Assembly: GCA_036417435.1 (NCBI GenBank) | Contig: CM070901.1 | Span: forward strand, 65,964,501 to 66,028,500 | Direction: 5' to 3' | DNA length: 64,000 bases | Source of the DNA: Inia geoffrensis | Taxonomy: Eukaryota; Chordata; Mammalia; Artiodactyla; Iniidae | Shown here: in pieces, positions 45,505 to 57,499 of the stretch | How positions within the stretch are numbered: the stretch's first letter is position 1 | Layout: the number at the start of each line of letters is the position of its first letter | Program-made: the position numbers and the translations under genes | The notes under the pieces: generated by a model | What the model saw: the letters and a program-made list of their open reading frames with translations, nothing else | Databases searched by the model: none | Told to the model about the DNA's origin: nothing

Positions 45505-46370
45505 TTCTTTTTCATATTTTTCTCAGTGTAGTTTTATTACTTCAAAAATGAAAAAAGTACAACTAAAACTTTTTTGTTATGTTTGTAAGCTCCTTAAAGA
45601 TAAAAAAAATCTACTGCTTGCTCAGTGATCCTTATATATACTCTGGCTACACTGAGAAACCAACATCTTCACAAAGAACTTGTTAAATCAAGGAATATAT
45701 TGGCTAAGATGTTTAATAGGCATGACAGAGGATTGAGTTCCTCTGGGTATGTGTTATGTTGTCTTACATAAATGTAACTTGAGGAAAAAAGAAAAAAATC
45801 TGATTGCATTACTGAACAACTTTTAGCACTGAATTTTTTCTCCTCTTGATTCTAAGCTTCATAAGGTGAGGGATAGTACCTATCAAGTATTTTGCACAGT
45901 GCCTTCCACACTTAGCAAGTTTCCATAACATCTGAGACATTTATGTCTGTTAAAAACCCAGAAACACCCCTAATCTTTTATTTATGAAAAACTCCCTTGC
46001 TAATGACTAAGCCCTGGGCAGAACTGGTCTATAATTTTACATGTTCAAATTTTTTCCCTTTTATGGATGGAATTTTATAGATCATAAATTCAAATGCTCA
46101 GAGAACCTTAGAAGTTATTTATTCTTACCCTCTCTACCAATCCTCTTATGTTGAATTACTGACTCAACAGAGCTTAGCTGAGATTGGCACTTTTCTAACA
46201 CTAATAATATTTTCTATGTTTTCAGTTTCTTTCTGCCAAGAGTTTAAAAGTAGTGAGGTGAGCAGGGAAAGGCATTTCTTCTCCAAAGACCAAATCTTGA
46301 AAGTTCACCCTAGCATCAGCAACAGTAAGGCTTTCTCCAGTCCCACCATACCTGACTTTAGCAGTTTTTC
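45505..46370. other. Mostly unassigned; weak L2 and MIR3 traces
   Basis: A sense L2-like trace at 45850-45930 ('aagcttcataaggtgaggga' region) and an antisense MIR3-like trace near 46070-46190. No gene seen. Confidence 0.4.
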
Positions 46371-46374
46371 TTTA

Positions 46375-46480
46375 GCAGGGGTTTAGGAAACCTAGGTTCT
46401 ATTCATAGCTATGCAACTAGCTCACTGTGTGACTTTGGACAAGCCATTTAATCTTGAAGCTATAATGACTCACCCTAACC
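46375..46480 (+). mobile_element. MIR fragment (sense)
   Basis: 'cctaggttctattcatagct' and 'tgtgtgactttggacaagcc' match the MIR 5'/core region. Confidence 0.68.
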
Positions 46481-46484
46481 ACCT

Positions 46485-46985
46485 TTTAAATTTGCTGTGG
46501 GAACACTTGAGACAATATTCATGATTGGTACAAGACACATAGATGGTTAAAGGTCATTGCTCTAAAAATAGATATTCTTTACATATTTGTCTTTGGCTTT
46601 TTTTTTTCTTTGCACTCTGTTTATGATAATTTCTTAGCTGTAGTGATTGTTTCCAAAATATTAAATTCACAACTGTGTCTCTAGTCATGTTGTCTACTAG
46701 GGCCTCAGTTCTAGATGATCAGCAGTTAGCTCTGAAACACCATAGCCTAACCCATGTTTGCAGAAAGACTTAGGACTCAACTGGAGAACCCAATGGATGT
46801 CTTTGGGGCTTTGTGTCTTGGGTCAGCCAAGATCTATAAGGTGTTGTTAAATTAAATGAATGAGATAAGTACTTCCAGTCTCAAGACCATATTTCCCTAG
46901 GAACAATGGTCATATTGTACCTACTGATTGGAATACCATGTACTGAGCCAGGGGTAGCTGAGAGAAGGCAGTGGAAGGTAAATAT
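46485..46985. other. Unassigned sequence, no gene seen
   Basis: No repeat or exon recognised. Confidence 0.4.
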
Positions 46986-46989
46986 AATG

Positions 46990-47135
46990 AGGAAACTAAT
47001 AACTAGTACTAACTAGTGATTTATGATATTAACTCATTTAACCTTCACAAAAACCTTGCACAGCAATTACCATCATTCCCCCATTTAATAGGAATCTGAG
47101 GAAAGAGTGGATGACTTTCTCAAGGAAATATTGAA
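46990..47135 (-). mobile_element. MIR SINE (antisense)
   Basis: 'attaactcatttaaccttca', 'caattaccatcattccccca' and 'aggaatctgaggaaagag' match antisense MIR. Confidence 0.72.
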
Positions 47136-47139
47136 GGTT

Positions 47140-47995
47140 TGGTAGAAAGTTGGAGGCATTATTTAATCTTCTATAAAGAAGACCTTCCTTCATGCCATGA
47201 AAAACATAAATTAGAAGAATCTTGATAAACATACTAAGAGGCTTATTGACCATACTACAGGAGAGAAATGAAGACCTAAACTAAAAGCTTCCAGAAGGAG
47301 GAACTGATTCTTCCTTTCTTACATTTCCATAGAAGAGACACTTTTACTCTACTCTCCATAAAGTAGATTATTGGAGTGGACACTTCCTGTCTCTTTCCAC
47401 CCATTTTTGTTCCAACTCAAGGAGCAGGTGCAGATGATTTGAAATTCAAGAACCTCATGCTCAGTGGGGTAACTTCACTTGCAGTATGTCTACTAAATTG
47501 AATGGCATTGTAAGTGCTTTTCTCATTCTCCTTCTCTCGTGTACTTGCTGCCCCTAGTTTTATAAGAGGGGACAACTCTTCCTCCCCTCATGAAGCAGAT
47601 AAACAGGGCAGATGTTCCTCCATTTGTTGAAGGTGGACCATTTTCCAGTTTCTTCCTTGCCATTTGAATGAGTAAATCAAACCCTACCATTCTCACTGAT
47701 GTCAATGTCTACATTTAGGGTGAAGTGTTAAGATGGTCCTAGTTTGGCCCAAGATCCTAGCCACAATTTCAAATCCAACTTATCAAGAAGTTCTGAATTT
47801 TGTGTTTACTGAACAGCCATCAATAAAGCTGATTCTTTCCACCTTTTATCTCTCTATACCTTCTATAATCCTAGAGGAAGCATTATTAACACCTGGGATT
47901 CCAAGAGGAGCATCAGTGGGGATAGAAATAAAAGATTTGTGTTCATCAAGCAGTGTTTTTCTAGGAAAATCCTTCCCTAATATTTTGAGGAAACC
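47140..47995. other. Unassigned sequence, no gene seen
   Basis: The frame at 47733-48011 (92 codons) shows no recognised motif. Nothing else seen. Confidence 0.4.
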
Positions 47996-47999
47996 CTGC

Positions 48000-48140
48000 T
48001 TCCCTGCTTGACTAGTGCCCAGAACAGGGAAATCAGTTTGTCTCTGAGTCTTAGGTTCCTTATCTGTCAAATAAGGATCAGGGATAGCTCATTTTAAACA
48101 TGGGTAATGCTATTGTCCATCACCCCTTAGGTTCACAGTA
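48000..48140 (+). mobile_element. MIR fragment (sense)
   Basis: 'ctgagtcttaggttccttat' and 'ctgtcaaataaggatcaggg' match the MIR core. Confidence 0.6.
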
Positions 48141-48610
48141 GGACATTATAGAGCTTAGTGAGTTTTTTTATTATTTTATCTTGAATGGCAATCAAACTTC
48201 ATCTGGGTCTTTAGGACACCCTGATCGAGTGTCAGCAATCATTAAACTAAAAGAGTAAAGATAAACAACAGGAGTCTTTGATCCCTGGGCCTGGTAATCA
48301 GTTCATTAAAAAATTAAAGGGTGAGGTCCAGCAACGCTTTCTAACCATATTAAAGCCAAGGGAGATCTGACTCTCTACATGTATGGGAGGCCTGTTGGTC
48401 TCATGCAGATCTAATAAAGAAGGTGGTTTTGTCTCTGCTCTTACTAACACTGTCACTGTCTGTCCTGAGGGAGATAATATGGGTAGGAAGAAAATGAGAC
48501 CTGGAAAGCTGAGCACCAGGACTGTCTTGCCCACATATCTGTGAGTGCCCTAGGGATAAACCTATTGTATTCAATGTCTCTTTTCATTCTGTTTCCTTGT
48601 TTTCATAAAA
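48141..48610. other. Unassigned sequence, no gene seen
   Basis: No repeat or exon recognised. Confidence 0.4.
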
Positions 48611-48614
48611 TTAT

Positions 48615-48840
48615 AGAATTTCAGAGATTCAAGTCCTTCCTTTTCCATGGAGGAAACAGAGGCATTGCCCAGAGAAATGATCTACTCGACATCACAGAGC
48701 AACTTAGTGATGGAGTAGGAACAACTGAGAAAGCGTATGAATTGACTGAAAGAATAAACTGTGATCCTCTACCATTGGCCAGCTTTGTGCTAGGCTCTAA
48801 GAGTAGGATTAAAAGATGAGTAAATGTTAGCTGCTGCCTG
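48615..48840 (-). mobile_element. MIR3-like SINE (antisense)
   Basis: 'attatagaatttcagagatt', 'catggaggaaacagaggcat' and 'atcacagagcaacttagtga' match the antisense MIR3 order. Confidence 0.68.
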
Positions 48841-48844
48841 CCTC

Positions 48845-49595
48845 CCAGGAGCAATAATGTATTGGTAGTGCTGTGAAAGAACTTTGTGTAATATACAATG
48901 GGATCAGTCAGGAAGGAATGGCCATTTTTCCAGGAAAGGAAATATGTACATATTTCAGTCCAATTGCAATATGCGATATAATTTCAAAAACTAAATAAGT
49001 ATATAGATGATTTGAAATGTTATGGTACAGTTAAATGTAATTTAGTTGAACATATTTACCTGATAGTCAATCCTAATAGTTACTGATTACATACTAAATT
49101 GATCTGAAATAGAAATTCACCTATGTCACAGACAATATGGTTGGAAAGACATGGCTTAAGAATGGTACCATGCTGCAAGGCTGCAAAGAACCCTGAAACC
49201 CCACCAAATCACTCGACTAGAACAAAACTCGCATTTTCCCATCAAAGTTTTTCTTTAAATTATCCAGATAGCTATTTAATGTCCCTTGGGAAGACTTTCC
49301 ATTTTGGGGGAAGTTTATCATTGCAATAAATCCCAGAGGAATTGGCAGCTAATACTAGACTAGTTGCAGAGTAAATTGTTCATAGAGACAAGTGGGTTTG
49401 GTGACAATAAGTCACCTTAAGAAGAGCTGTTCTTCTTGTAGATTAGAGCTGTCATTAAGTACTTAGGTATTCTTTCTCACAGCTGGCTGTCCTGCTTTTA
49501 ATTGCAGGCCAAATTGAGGACATTATCTGAGTGAGTTATCTGGAGAATATAATTACTACACCTCAACCGTACAGAACACAGAATTTGTTTAAGCT
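48845..49595. other. Unassigned AT-rich sequence
   Basis: No repeat or exon recognised. Confidence 0.4.
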
Positions 49596-49599
49596 ATCA

Positions 49600-49805
49600 T
49601 TTGTTGAACACACGCAATAGGTCAAGTGCCATTCCAAGTGCTTTACATATACTGTCATAGTGAGCCATTACAGTACGTCTTTGAAATTTACATTTTTGTA
49701 ATCATTTTTACAGACGAGGAATCAGAGTTTCCAAGAGGTAAAATACTGTACTTAAATTTACATGGGTAGTCAGTGGTAAAAGCTAGGATTTGCTTTTGCC
49801 TTCTT
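49600..49805 (-). mobile_element. MIR SINE (antisense)
   Basis: 'aagtgccattccaagtgctt' and 'ttacagacgaggaatcagag' followed by 'aaagctaggatttgc' match antisense MIR. Confidence 0.75.
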
Positions 49806-49811
49806 AATACT

Positions 49812-50260
49812 GATTCAATAAATATTATGTCAGGAATTTCAGGAGATGCAAAAATATAAAAGTTGTGGTTACTGATTTCTAGGATATTACAATGTTTGAG
49901 GAATCAGACATTTATGAAAGCAAAATGGCATCAGTGCTAACTTGTTAGAAGCAGAAAGTCTTACAGTAGTATTTTAAAAGAAAGAGAGACAACTGTGAAG
50001 CCTCTTTTGAAGAGATGAGAGCTTTGTGAAACTTCAGAAGAACTATTCCTACAAGTTATCATGGAGGAAGAAGAGAATTCTGGGCAAGGGTTCTTGAACA
50101 AGTATATAGGGTATGCTTGGAAGTCAATAGGTAGATTAATGAACAGATTTCAGGGTACACGAGTGACTATCAGAGAGAATAAGGCTTGAAAGGTAGAGGT
50201 GGGTAAAAAGAGCAAGACCATAGATTATTTCCCAAGAAAAATATTGGAAGATATTTAAAG
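49812..50260 (-). mobile_element. L2 relic (antisense)
   Basis: Starts 'attcaataaatattatgtca', with 'aagagaattctgggcaaggg' and 'agtatatagggtatgcttgg' following, as in antisense L2. Diverged. Confidence 0.55.
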
Positions 50261-50621
50261 CTATAAAATTGCTGATGTATTTCAGGAATACATCTTTTTC
50301 ACTGTTGCTATTTGGAGGAAATCTATTCAGCAGAGTACATTCAATAATGTCATCATCTAAGGTTTTATTTCCCAAATCATCTCTCTCCAGTACTCTCTCA
50401 CCCCCGTCTACCTAGATAATAGGGGAGTCAGGGAGAAAGAAATGAATCTAAGGTCTGTGTGCCTTTATGGGGTACAAAAAGAGAGAGAACAGTCAGGAGG
50501 TGGAACTCTAGATGCCTATTATGGAACCAAGCCTTTCCCAATGACAATGAAGCCTGGGGCAATGATTCTTTAGTGTCCATGTCATTGAACTTGTTATAGA
50601 TGAACTATTATAATGGAAGCC

Positions 50622-51440
50622 TTCTATTATTTTTTTTACATCTTTATTGGAGTATAATTGCTTTACAGTGGTGTGCTAGTTTCTGCTTTATAACAAAGTG
50701 AATCAGTTATACATATACATATGTTCCCATACCTCTTCCCTCTTGTGTCTCACTCCCTCCCACCCTCCCTATCCCACCCCTCTAGGTGGTCACAAAGCAC
50801 CGAGCTGATCTCCCTGTGCTATGCGGCTGCTTCCCACTAGCTATCTATTTTACGCTTGGTAGTGTATATATGTCCATGCCAATCTCTCACTTTGTCACAG
50901 CTTACCCCTTCCCCATCCCCATATCCTCAAGTCCATTCTCTCGTAGGTCTGTGTCTTTATTCCTGTCTTACCCCTAGGTTCTTCATGACCTTTTCTTTTT
51001 TCTCTTAGATTCCATATATATGTGTTAGCATACGGTATTTGTTTTTCTATTTCTTAATTACTTCACTCTGTATGACAGACTCTAGGTCCATCCACCTCAC
51101 TACAAATAACTCAATTTTGTTTCTTTTTATAGCCGAGTAATATTCCATTGAATATATGTGCCACATCTTCTTTATCCATTCATCCGATGATGGACACTTA
51201 GGTTGTTTCCATCTCCGGGCTATTGTAAATAGAGATGCAATGAATATTTTGGTACATGAGTCTTTTTGAATTATGGCTTTCTCAGGGTATATGCCCAGTA
51301 GTGGGATTGCTGGGTCATATGGTAGTTCTATTTGTAGTTTTTTAAGGAACCTCCATACTGTTCTCCATAGTGGCTGTACCAATTCACATTCCCACCAGCA
51401 GTGCAAGAGTGTTCCCTTTTCTCCTGAAAGTTTTCTATTA
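50622..51440 (-). mobile_element. 5'-truncated L1 (antisense) with 8-bp TSD
   Basis: The insertion is about 50630-51432. It opens with a T-run (A-tail) and 'catctttattggagtataat', the same 3' end as the L1 at 2.7-8.07 kb. The flanks TTCTATTA (50622-50629 and 51433-51440) match perfectly. Divergence looks lower than in the full L1 because the coding tail is still open. Confidence 0.92.
51047..51406 (-). pseudogene. L1 ORF2 C-terminal fragment, uninterrupted
   Basis: An open stretch of 119 codons inside the truncated L1 reads the ORF2 C-terminus. It contains the Cys-rich start '[20 protein letters not shown]', then '[13 protein letters not shown]' and 'WIKKMWHIYSMEYYSAIKRN'. It lacks the endonuclease, the RT and a natural start, so no function is expected. 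The intact frame indicates a more recent copy than the full-length L1. Confidence 0.88.
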
Positions 51441-52058
51441 ATTAAACCCCCTGGATGATTCTGTTATATGGAGTCCTGTGATTCTTCAGTCTTGCTCTCA
51501 TGGATTACTCTTTTCCGTGAATACATGTTGTTGCTTTGCTTTTTGGAACCAAGAATGCAATGAGTCAAAACCGGGTGTGAGGAAAAAATGCATTCATTTT
51601 CATTCCTGAGTTCTTTAATTTGCTTTATTTTTTACTTCTTATAAATGTTACTGTTTCTACTAGGTTTTTTTTTGTTGTTGTTATTTAAAAAGGTTAAAAA
51701 ATCACTTGTAATCCTTATAACTTGCTTTCTCCATGAGTCATAGAAGCTGTTGTAGGATAAGCTTCAAGCAGTTGGGGAAAAATATGTTTGATAAACTTTG
51801 CTAAGTTAAATGCTTTGAAGATCATTCCTGAGCAAGAGTAGCACAATGAATTAGCAGGACATAGTGAAGCTTCAAGTGAGTTAGAAAGTATTTACTCATT
51901 GAAGTAATTTCTGGGAATTAAACTTGAAACAGACTTTGGAAGATTCTGTGTTCTGTGTATGGATATTAATTTGTTAAAACTGTAAAACCATTGTCATGGA
52001 GCACATGGGCTTTATTTTCCTGACTATAGACTTCAAGTTTCTTCTGGTAAGTACTGTT
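51441..52058. other. Unassigned sequence, no gene seen
   Basis: No repeat or exon recognised. Confidence 0.4.
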
Positions 52059-52059
52059 A

Positions 52060-52341
52060 CCAGTGGTTAAGAATCCGCCTGCCAATGCAAGGGACATGGG
52101 TTCGATCCTTGGTCCGGGACGATCCCACGTGCTGCAGAGCAACAAAGCCCATGTGCCACAGCTAGTGAGCCTGCACTCTAGAGCCCGTGAGCCACAACTA
52201 CTGAGCCTGTGTGCCACAACTACTGAAGCCTGTGTGCCTAGAGCCCATGTTCTGCAACAAGAGAAGCCACGGCAATGAAGGGTAGCCCACACTCACCGCA
52301 ACTAGAGAAAGCTCACCAAAAATTAATTAATTAATTAATTT
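52060..52341 (+). mobile_element. CHR-1-type SINE (5'-clipped)
   Basis: Begins 'ccagtggttaagaatccgcc', so the first dozen or so bases of the usual head are missing. It runs through repeated 'cacaactactgagcc' units to a TTAA-type tail ('aattaattaattaatt'). Confidence 0.9.
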
Positions 52342-52524
52342 TTTTTAATGGGCAGAAGAACTGAACAGACATTAAAAAAAAAAGAATGGGTGAGTGTATT
52401 TGATAGGTTTGAGGAACAAGCAGGGCATAGTGCCTGGGGCACTGTAAGTTAGGAGTAGAGTGGTAGGATATGAGACATGAGACGGGTGAAGCAGCCAGGA
52501 GAAGGATCATGTTGGACCCAGGCA

Positions 52525-52901
52525 CTGATTCTTTTTTAAATTTTTAAAAATTTATTTATTTATGGCTGAGTTGGGACTTTGTTGCTGAGTGCAGGTTTTC
52601 TCTAGTTGTGGTGAGCAGGGACTACTCTTTATTGCAGTGCATGGGCTTCTCATTGTGGTGGCTTCTCTTGTTGCATAGCATGGGCTCTAGGTACGTGGGC
52701 TTCAGTAGTTGTGGCATGTGGGCTCAGTAGTTGTAGCTCGCAGTCTTTAGAGCACAGGCTCAGTAGTGGTGACGCATGGGCTTAGTTGCTCTGCAGCATG
52801 TGGGATCTTCCTGGACCAGGGCTTGAACCCGTGTCACCTACATTGGCAGGCAGATTCTTAACCACTGCACCACCAGGGAAGCCCCTGATTCTTTTTTAAA
52901 T
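52525..52901 (-). mobile_element. CHR-1-type SINE (antisense) with 17-bp TSD
   Basis: The element is 52542-52884, tail at left and tRNA-like head at right ('ccaccagggaagccc'). The duplication CTGATTCTTTTTTAAAT is perfect (52525-52541 and 52885-52901). It forms an inverted pair with the sense CHR-1 200 bp upstream. Confidence 0.96.
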
Positions 52902-52902
52902 A

Positions 52903-53745
52903 AAATTAGTATACAGTGAAATGCACAGATCTTAGGTAGAGAATTAGATACATTTTGATAATTATATTCACCCTTGTAACCCCAACTCAAACACGGTATA
53001 GAGTGTTTCCATCACCCCTGAAAGTTCTTTCATATCCACTTCCAGTCAGTCTCCACCCTGCCTCCTGAAGCATACAGTCTAATTTTTTTCTATCATGGAT
53101 TAGTTTCACCCATCCTATAACTTCATATGAATGGAATCACAGAGTATACATTCTTTTGGTAAGTCTTTGCTCAATATATTTTTTGAAATTTATCCAGGTT
53201 CTTGCATGTATGATTAGCCTATTTTTTACTTCTAATTAATTAGTATTCCAATGTATGAACATACCAAAATTATTTATCTACTTTCATTAGTATTTATTTG
53301 AACTATTTCCTCTGGCTGTTACTGCATACAAGTCATTGTGTTGACATATCTTTTCATTTCCCTTGGGTAAATATTTTAAACTGAAATTGCTAGGTCATAG
53401 GGTAAGTGTATTTTTGACTTTAAATGAAACAAAACTACTAAATGGCTTTCTAAAAGAGTTGTATCCTTCTTTATTCCCTTCAGCAACATTAGGGTTCTTG
53501 TTCTTCCATACCCTCTCCAACATTTGGTATTGTCAGCCTTTTTTCATTTTAGCCATTCTAGTGGGTGCATAGAACTATCTCATTGGAGTTTTAATGTGCA
53601 TTTCTCTGACATCTAATGATGTTGAATACGTTGTGTGTATTGACCATTTTTTATATCTTTCTTTGTAGAGAGTCTATCCAAGTGTTTTACCAATTATATT
53701 ATTAGTTTGTAGGAACTATTTATATATTCTGCATACATGGGACTT
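52903..53745 (-). mobile_element. Old L1 3' fragment (antisense)
   Basis: Antisense older L1 (L1MA/MB-like): 'tatcatggattagtttcacc', 'tatgaatggaatcacagagt', 'tgaaattgctaggtcatagg' and 'ttttagccattctagtgggt' in order. Broken frames. Confidence 0.82.
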
Positions 53746-53749
53746 TCAA

Positions 53750-55155
53750 CTTTATTGCTTTCTGACTGTGAAGGGAAGGCATCAGAAGGTTTCGAGCATG
53801 GAATAATGCAAAACCAGTCATAGAGATATACAGATTTTGCACTGTACAACTTCAGAGGCTGTCATGCACATTTGTAGACATCATAGATATGTATATCCAT
53901 TACAATTCTCCATGAGATATCAGCAAATGTCTTCAGGAAGAGACAGCTTTTTAAAACTCACTCAAAAACACTATTCGTGTTAGAGGTGGACCACTGTCAC
54001 GAACTTTCACAAGGATCATTCTGTATTTTGTGTGAAAAATAGATTGTAGCAAAGCAAGGATAAGAAGTTTCTCGAGCAGAAGTTTGAAAGTATCCATTCT
54101 TTTAAGTTGCATAAGGTATGAGAAAAGAGAAACAATCTAGAGCAGTAATAGTTTCCAAACAATTCAGAGGAAATATGGACCAAGGATACATAAGGTTAGA
54201 AAATGAAACTTTTTCACATTTCGAGTCTCTATAATTAGTGTAAGTTTCTCAAAGTAAGAAATCACCCCAGGATATAGATAAAATCAAGGGCAAGAGTGTA
54301 AAGCCCTTTTTAAAAATTCTTTGAAAGATTTAAAGTGATATTTGCTATACTCTCTCAGCTAAGCAAAAGAGCATCTAAGAACCTCAAAGGCACTGTCCTG
54401 ACATGCTGCTCCAAGTAGAGGGAAGTGTGTCTGAAAATGGATTGTGTAAATGAATTTTATCTTGTGGAATGAACTAGAACCTGATACATAGAAAAGAAAT
54501 CCCAAAAAGTTTTTAAGGAAAAGCTATTAGATTATACTAAGAAGGGTCAAAGACAATGGAAAATGAAAGAGATCTCTGGGACCCTAACTTTCTTCAGGCT
54601 GAAAGCAAGCTGGAAAGTTTAGTCAGCTACAAGCACAGCCATTTCCTATGAAAAAAGAAAGATATCTAGAGCACAGTACTGACACCCAGAGAGAAAAACC
54701 AAGAGCTGAGAACTATGAGTTAGGGGACTCCTCTCAGGGATTAGTACTGGGCCCTAATCAAGAAACATTCTTTACGACTGTAGAAGGTAGAATTAATACA
54801 TATACGGTTAGAGGTGAGAATTGCTACAGACCAGCAGTTCCATGAGTTTCCTGTCCTTTGCCTTTTTAATGGAGTATCTATAGCCAATATCCTACCCCTC
54901 TTTCAACATTATATCTTGTATGAGTGGGAGGAGATAATGTTATTTTTAGTTCACAGGTCTCCGCCTTAAGAGTATGGAGGAGCTACACGACAAACTACAT
55001 CCAAAGTATTTCATCAATATCTGGACAAGATTTACGTGATGAGATCGGGGACTTTAAGCTTGATGTTCTGATTGGATGAAATGTTGGGGTCTGAAAGAGG
55101 TGTGAGTATGCTTTGCATGTGGAAGGCATATGGAATATTCTGGCCTTAATTGACT
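53750..55155. other. Mostly unassigned, possible L2 traces
   Basis: Possible antisense L2 text near 53770-54070 ('aaaatagattgtagcaaagc'). The remainder is unassigned. The frame 54648-54845 has no features. Confidence 0.4.
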
Positions 55156-55159
55156 GTGG

Positions 55160-55612
55160 TAGGTTATTTGCAAAGCTAGCTGCAACAACCCCTTATATTC
55201 TGCATGTCCTTTTACTCTTTCCATTCAGAAGCAGAGCCTCTTCCCCTGCTCCTGGTCTGGAATGGCCCTGTGACTTGCTTTGATCAATAAAATGTACAGA
55301 AGTGATGGTGTGTAACTACTGAGGCCTGGCAGAATTCCAGAATGTGACGCCATGAAGCTTCCACCTTTAATCTTTTGTAACATCCTTCTGAGACTTCTCA
55401 GGATGAAAGAAAACATGAAGGAAAAGCCTGAACCATCAGCCAGCCCCAACCAACATACTTGGGGTGAAGCCATATTGGGACTCCTAGCACAAACCTATGA
55501 GTGAGTCCAGACAAAGTCAGACAATTCACAGAAATTTGAGAAACAATAAATTGTCATCGTTTTAAGCCCATAAACGCATGTGTGCTTTATTACACAGCAA
55601 TAGACAACTAAA
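55160..55612 (+). mobile_element. MLT1-type MaLR LTR (sense)
   Basis: 'tgacttgctttgatcaataa', 'ggtgaagccatattgggact' and 'cgttttaagcccataaacg', ending 'cacagcaatagacaactaaa', match a sense MLT1 LTR. Confidence 0.82.
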
Positions 55613-55629
55613 GCAGAAATTGACTTTAT

Positions 55630-57340
55630 TAAAATTTTTCTCCTAAGAAAACCCCTGGCTAAGATGTCTTCACGAGTGAATTATAAAATATTTATTAAAT
55701 AAATAAAGCCATTCTACACAAACTCTTCCTAAAATAAAGGAGGAAGGAACACATTTCACATCTAGTTTTTTGATGTCAACAAAACTGATGTAACAAAGTA
55801 TATTTATTACAAGTGTTAGGTCAATATCCCTTTTGAACGTACCTGCTAATATCTCTAAGAAAATATTGGAAAATTGAATCAGGAAATTTATAAAATGAAA
55901 AATACATTAGTTCCAAGTGAGTTTTATCTCAGGAATGCAAGTTTGGTCTAATGATAATCAATCAATAATTTGCCATCTTAGTAGAATAAAGGGGGAAAAT
56001 ATGGTTATCTCAATTGATGCATAAAAATTTGAAAATGGATGCCTATTTATGATTAAGAAACACTGAGAGAAATAGTAATAGAAAGGAATTTCCTCTGATA
56101 AAGAACATCTTTTAAAATCCTACAATGAACAGACAGAATACTTTGTCCCTAAGATCCAAAAAAAAACAAGGATATTTGCTCTTATCCCTTCTGTTCAACA
56201 TTGTACTTGAGGTCCTAGTAAATAGTAGGTCAAGAAACATAAACAAAAAGTTTGGGGTGGGAAATGAATAAATATTGATTGATTTAAATATATATTTTTT
56301 AAATAGCATGATTATTCACATAGAAATTTCCAAAGAATCCTGCCACCACTTGGAATTTTTTTTTTTTAACATCTTCATTGGGGTATAATTGCTTTACAAT
56401 GGTGTGTTAGTTTCTGCTTTATAAAAAAGTGAGTCAGTTATACATATACATATGTTCCCATATCTCTTCCATCTTGCATCTCCCTCCCTCCCACCCTCCC
56501 TATCACACCCCTCCAGGCAGTCACAAAACACCGCACCACTCGGAATTCTTAAAGCAAAGAAATAGCCTGCTCATGTATCGTCAATAGATAACAAAGCTAT
56601 TTGGTGAAAGTTTAAAGAGGAACAGGATACTTACAGAATTTCAAAACATCTCCCCACATATCACTTATCAATTACAAAGATAAGCAGTGGTTAAATTTAC
56701 TACAGAGAAACCTCACAGACATCATTTTAATCAAGTGATCAAAGCTAATATCACCAATAATGGGACACATAATGGGAGAAGGTTAATGTCACCAAACATG
56801 TGCCTCTTGATATGAGGTACCATAAAGAACACAACATCACTCATGTAGTATTTTGTCCAAGATGTATAACCTGAATGTAACCATGAAGAAATATTTTTTA
56901 AAAATTGAGTAACATTCTAAAAACTGACCTTTACTCTCCAAAAATGTCAAGGTCATAATGGACTAAAAGATTAAAGAGTCATGACAATGAAAAAAAATAG
57001 AGCTCTTGAATTTGGTTCCTGAATTAGGGAAAAAGTGATATAGAGAACATAAAATTTGAATATAGGCAGTATAATAAATTATATTGATGCTAAATTTTCT
57101 GAATTTGATCAATGTACAGTGGTTTTATAGGAGAATGCCCTTGTTATTAGGAAGTGCATATTGAATTCTTAGGACATAAAGGGTTATTACATTTGTAATG
57201 TACTCTCAGATGATTCAGAAAAAAGTAGATGTCTTTATATGTGTGTACAGATGGAGGATATGAAGAAGTGCTTTATTGTGCCTATAACTCTTAAATAACT
57301 TTCAAATAATTTCAAAATAAAAAGTGTTTCTAAAAAGTGG
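55630..57340 (+). mobile_element. Old L1M/HAL1-type element, split by a younger L1 tail
   Basis: Sense. The first part carries RT text ('ttctgttcaacattgtactt' at about 56190, the ORF2 'LFNIVL' region). After the inserted L1 tail the 3' part includes 'tgtataacctgaatgtaacc' and 'atgtcaaggtcataatgg', ending near 'tttcaaaataaaaagtgttt'. All frames are broken. Confidence 0.75.
56344..56547 (-). mobile_element. Short 5'-truncated L1 tail (antisense) with 14-bp TSD
   Basis: The insertion is about 56358-56533, with a T-run then 'catcttcattggggtataat'. The flanks CACCACTTGGAATT (56344-56357) and CACCACTCGGAATT (56534-56547) differ at one base. It interrupts the older L1M. Confidence 0.93.
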
Positions 57341-57418
57341 TGGAAACTATCATAAACAGGATAACACATGCTTAGCCTACTGCATTCAAATCCTGTTTTT
57401 AAAAATCCTATGAAAATA

Positions 57419-57490
57419 AAAAAGAAAGAAAGAAAACAAAAGAAAGGAAGGAAGGAAGGAAGGAAGAAAGGAGGGGAGGAAGGAAGAAAT
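57419..57490. repeat. Purine simple repeat (GAAA/GGAA)n
   Basis: A one-strand purine tract of about 70 bases with GAAA then GGAA periodicity. Gives spurious Lys/Glu/Gly frames. Confidence 0.93.
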
Positions 57491-57499
57491 GATATCAGC

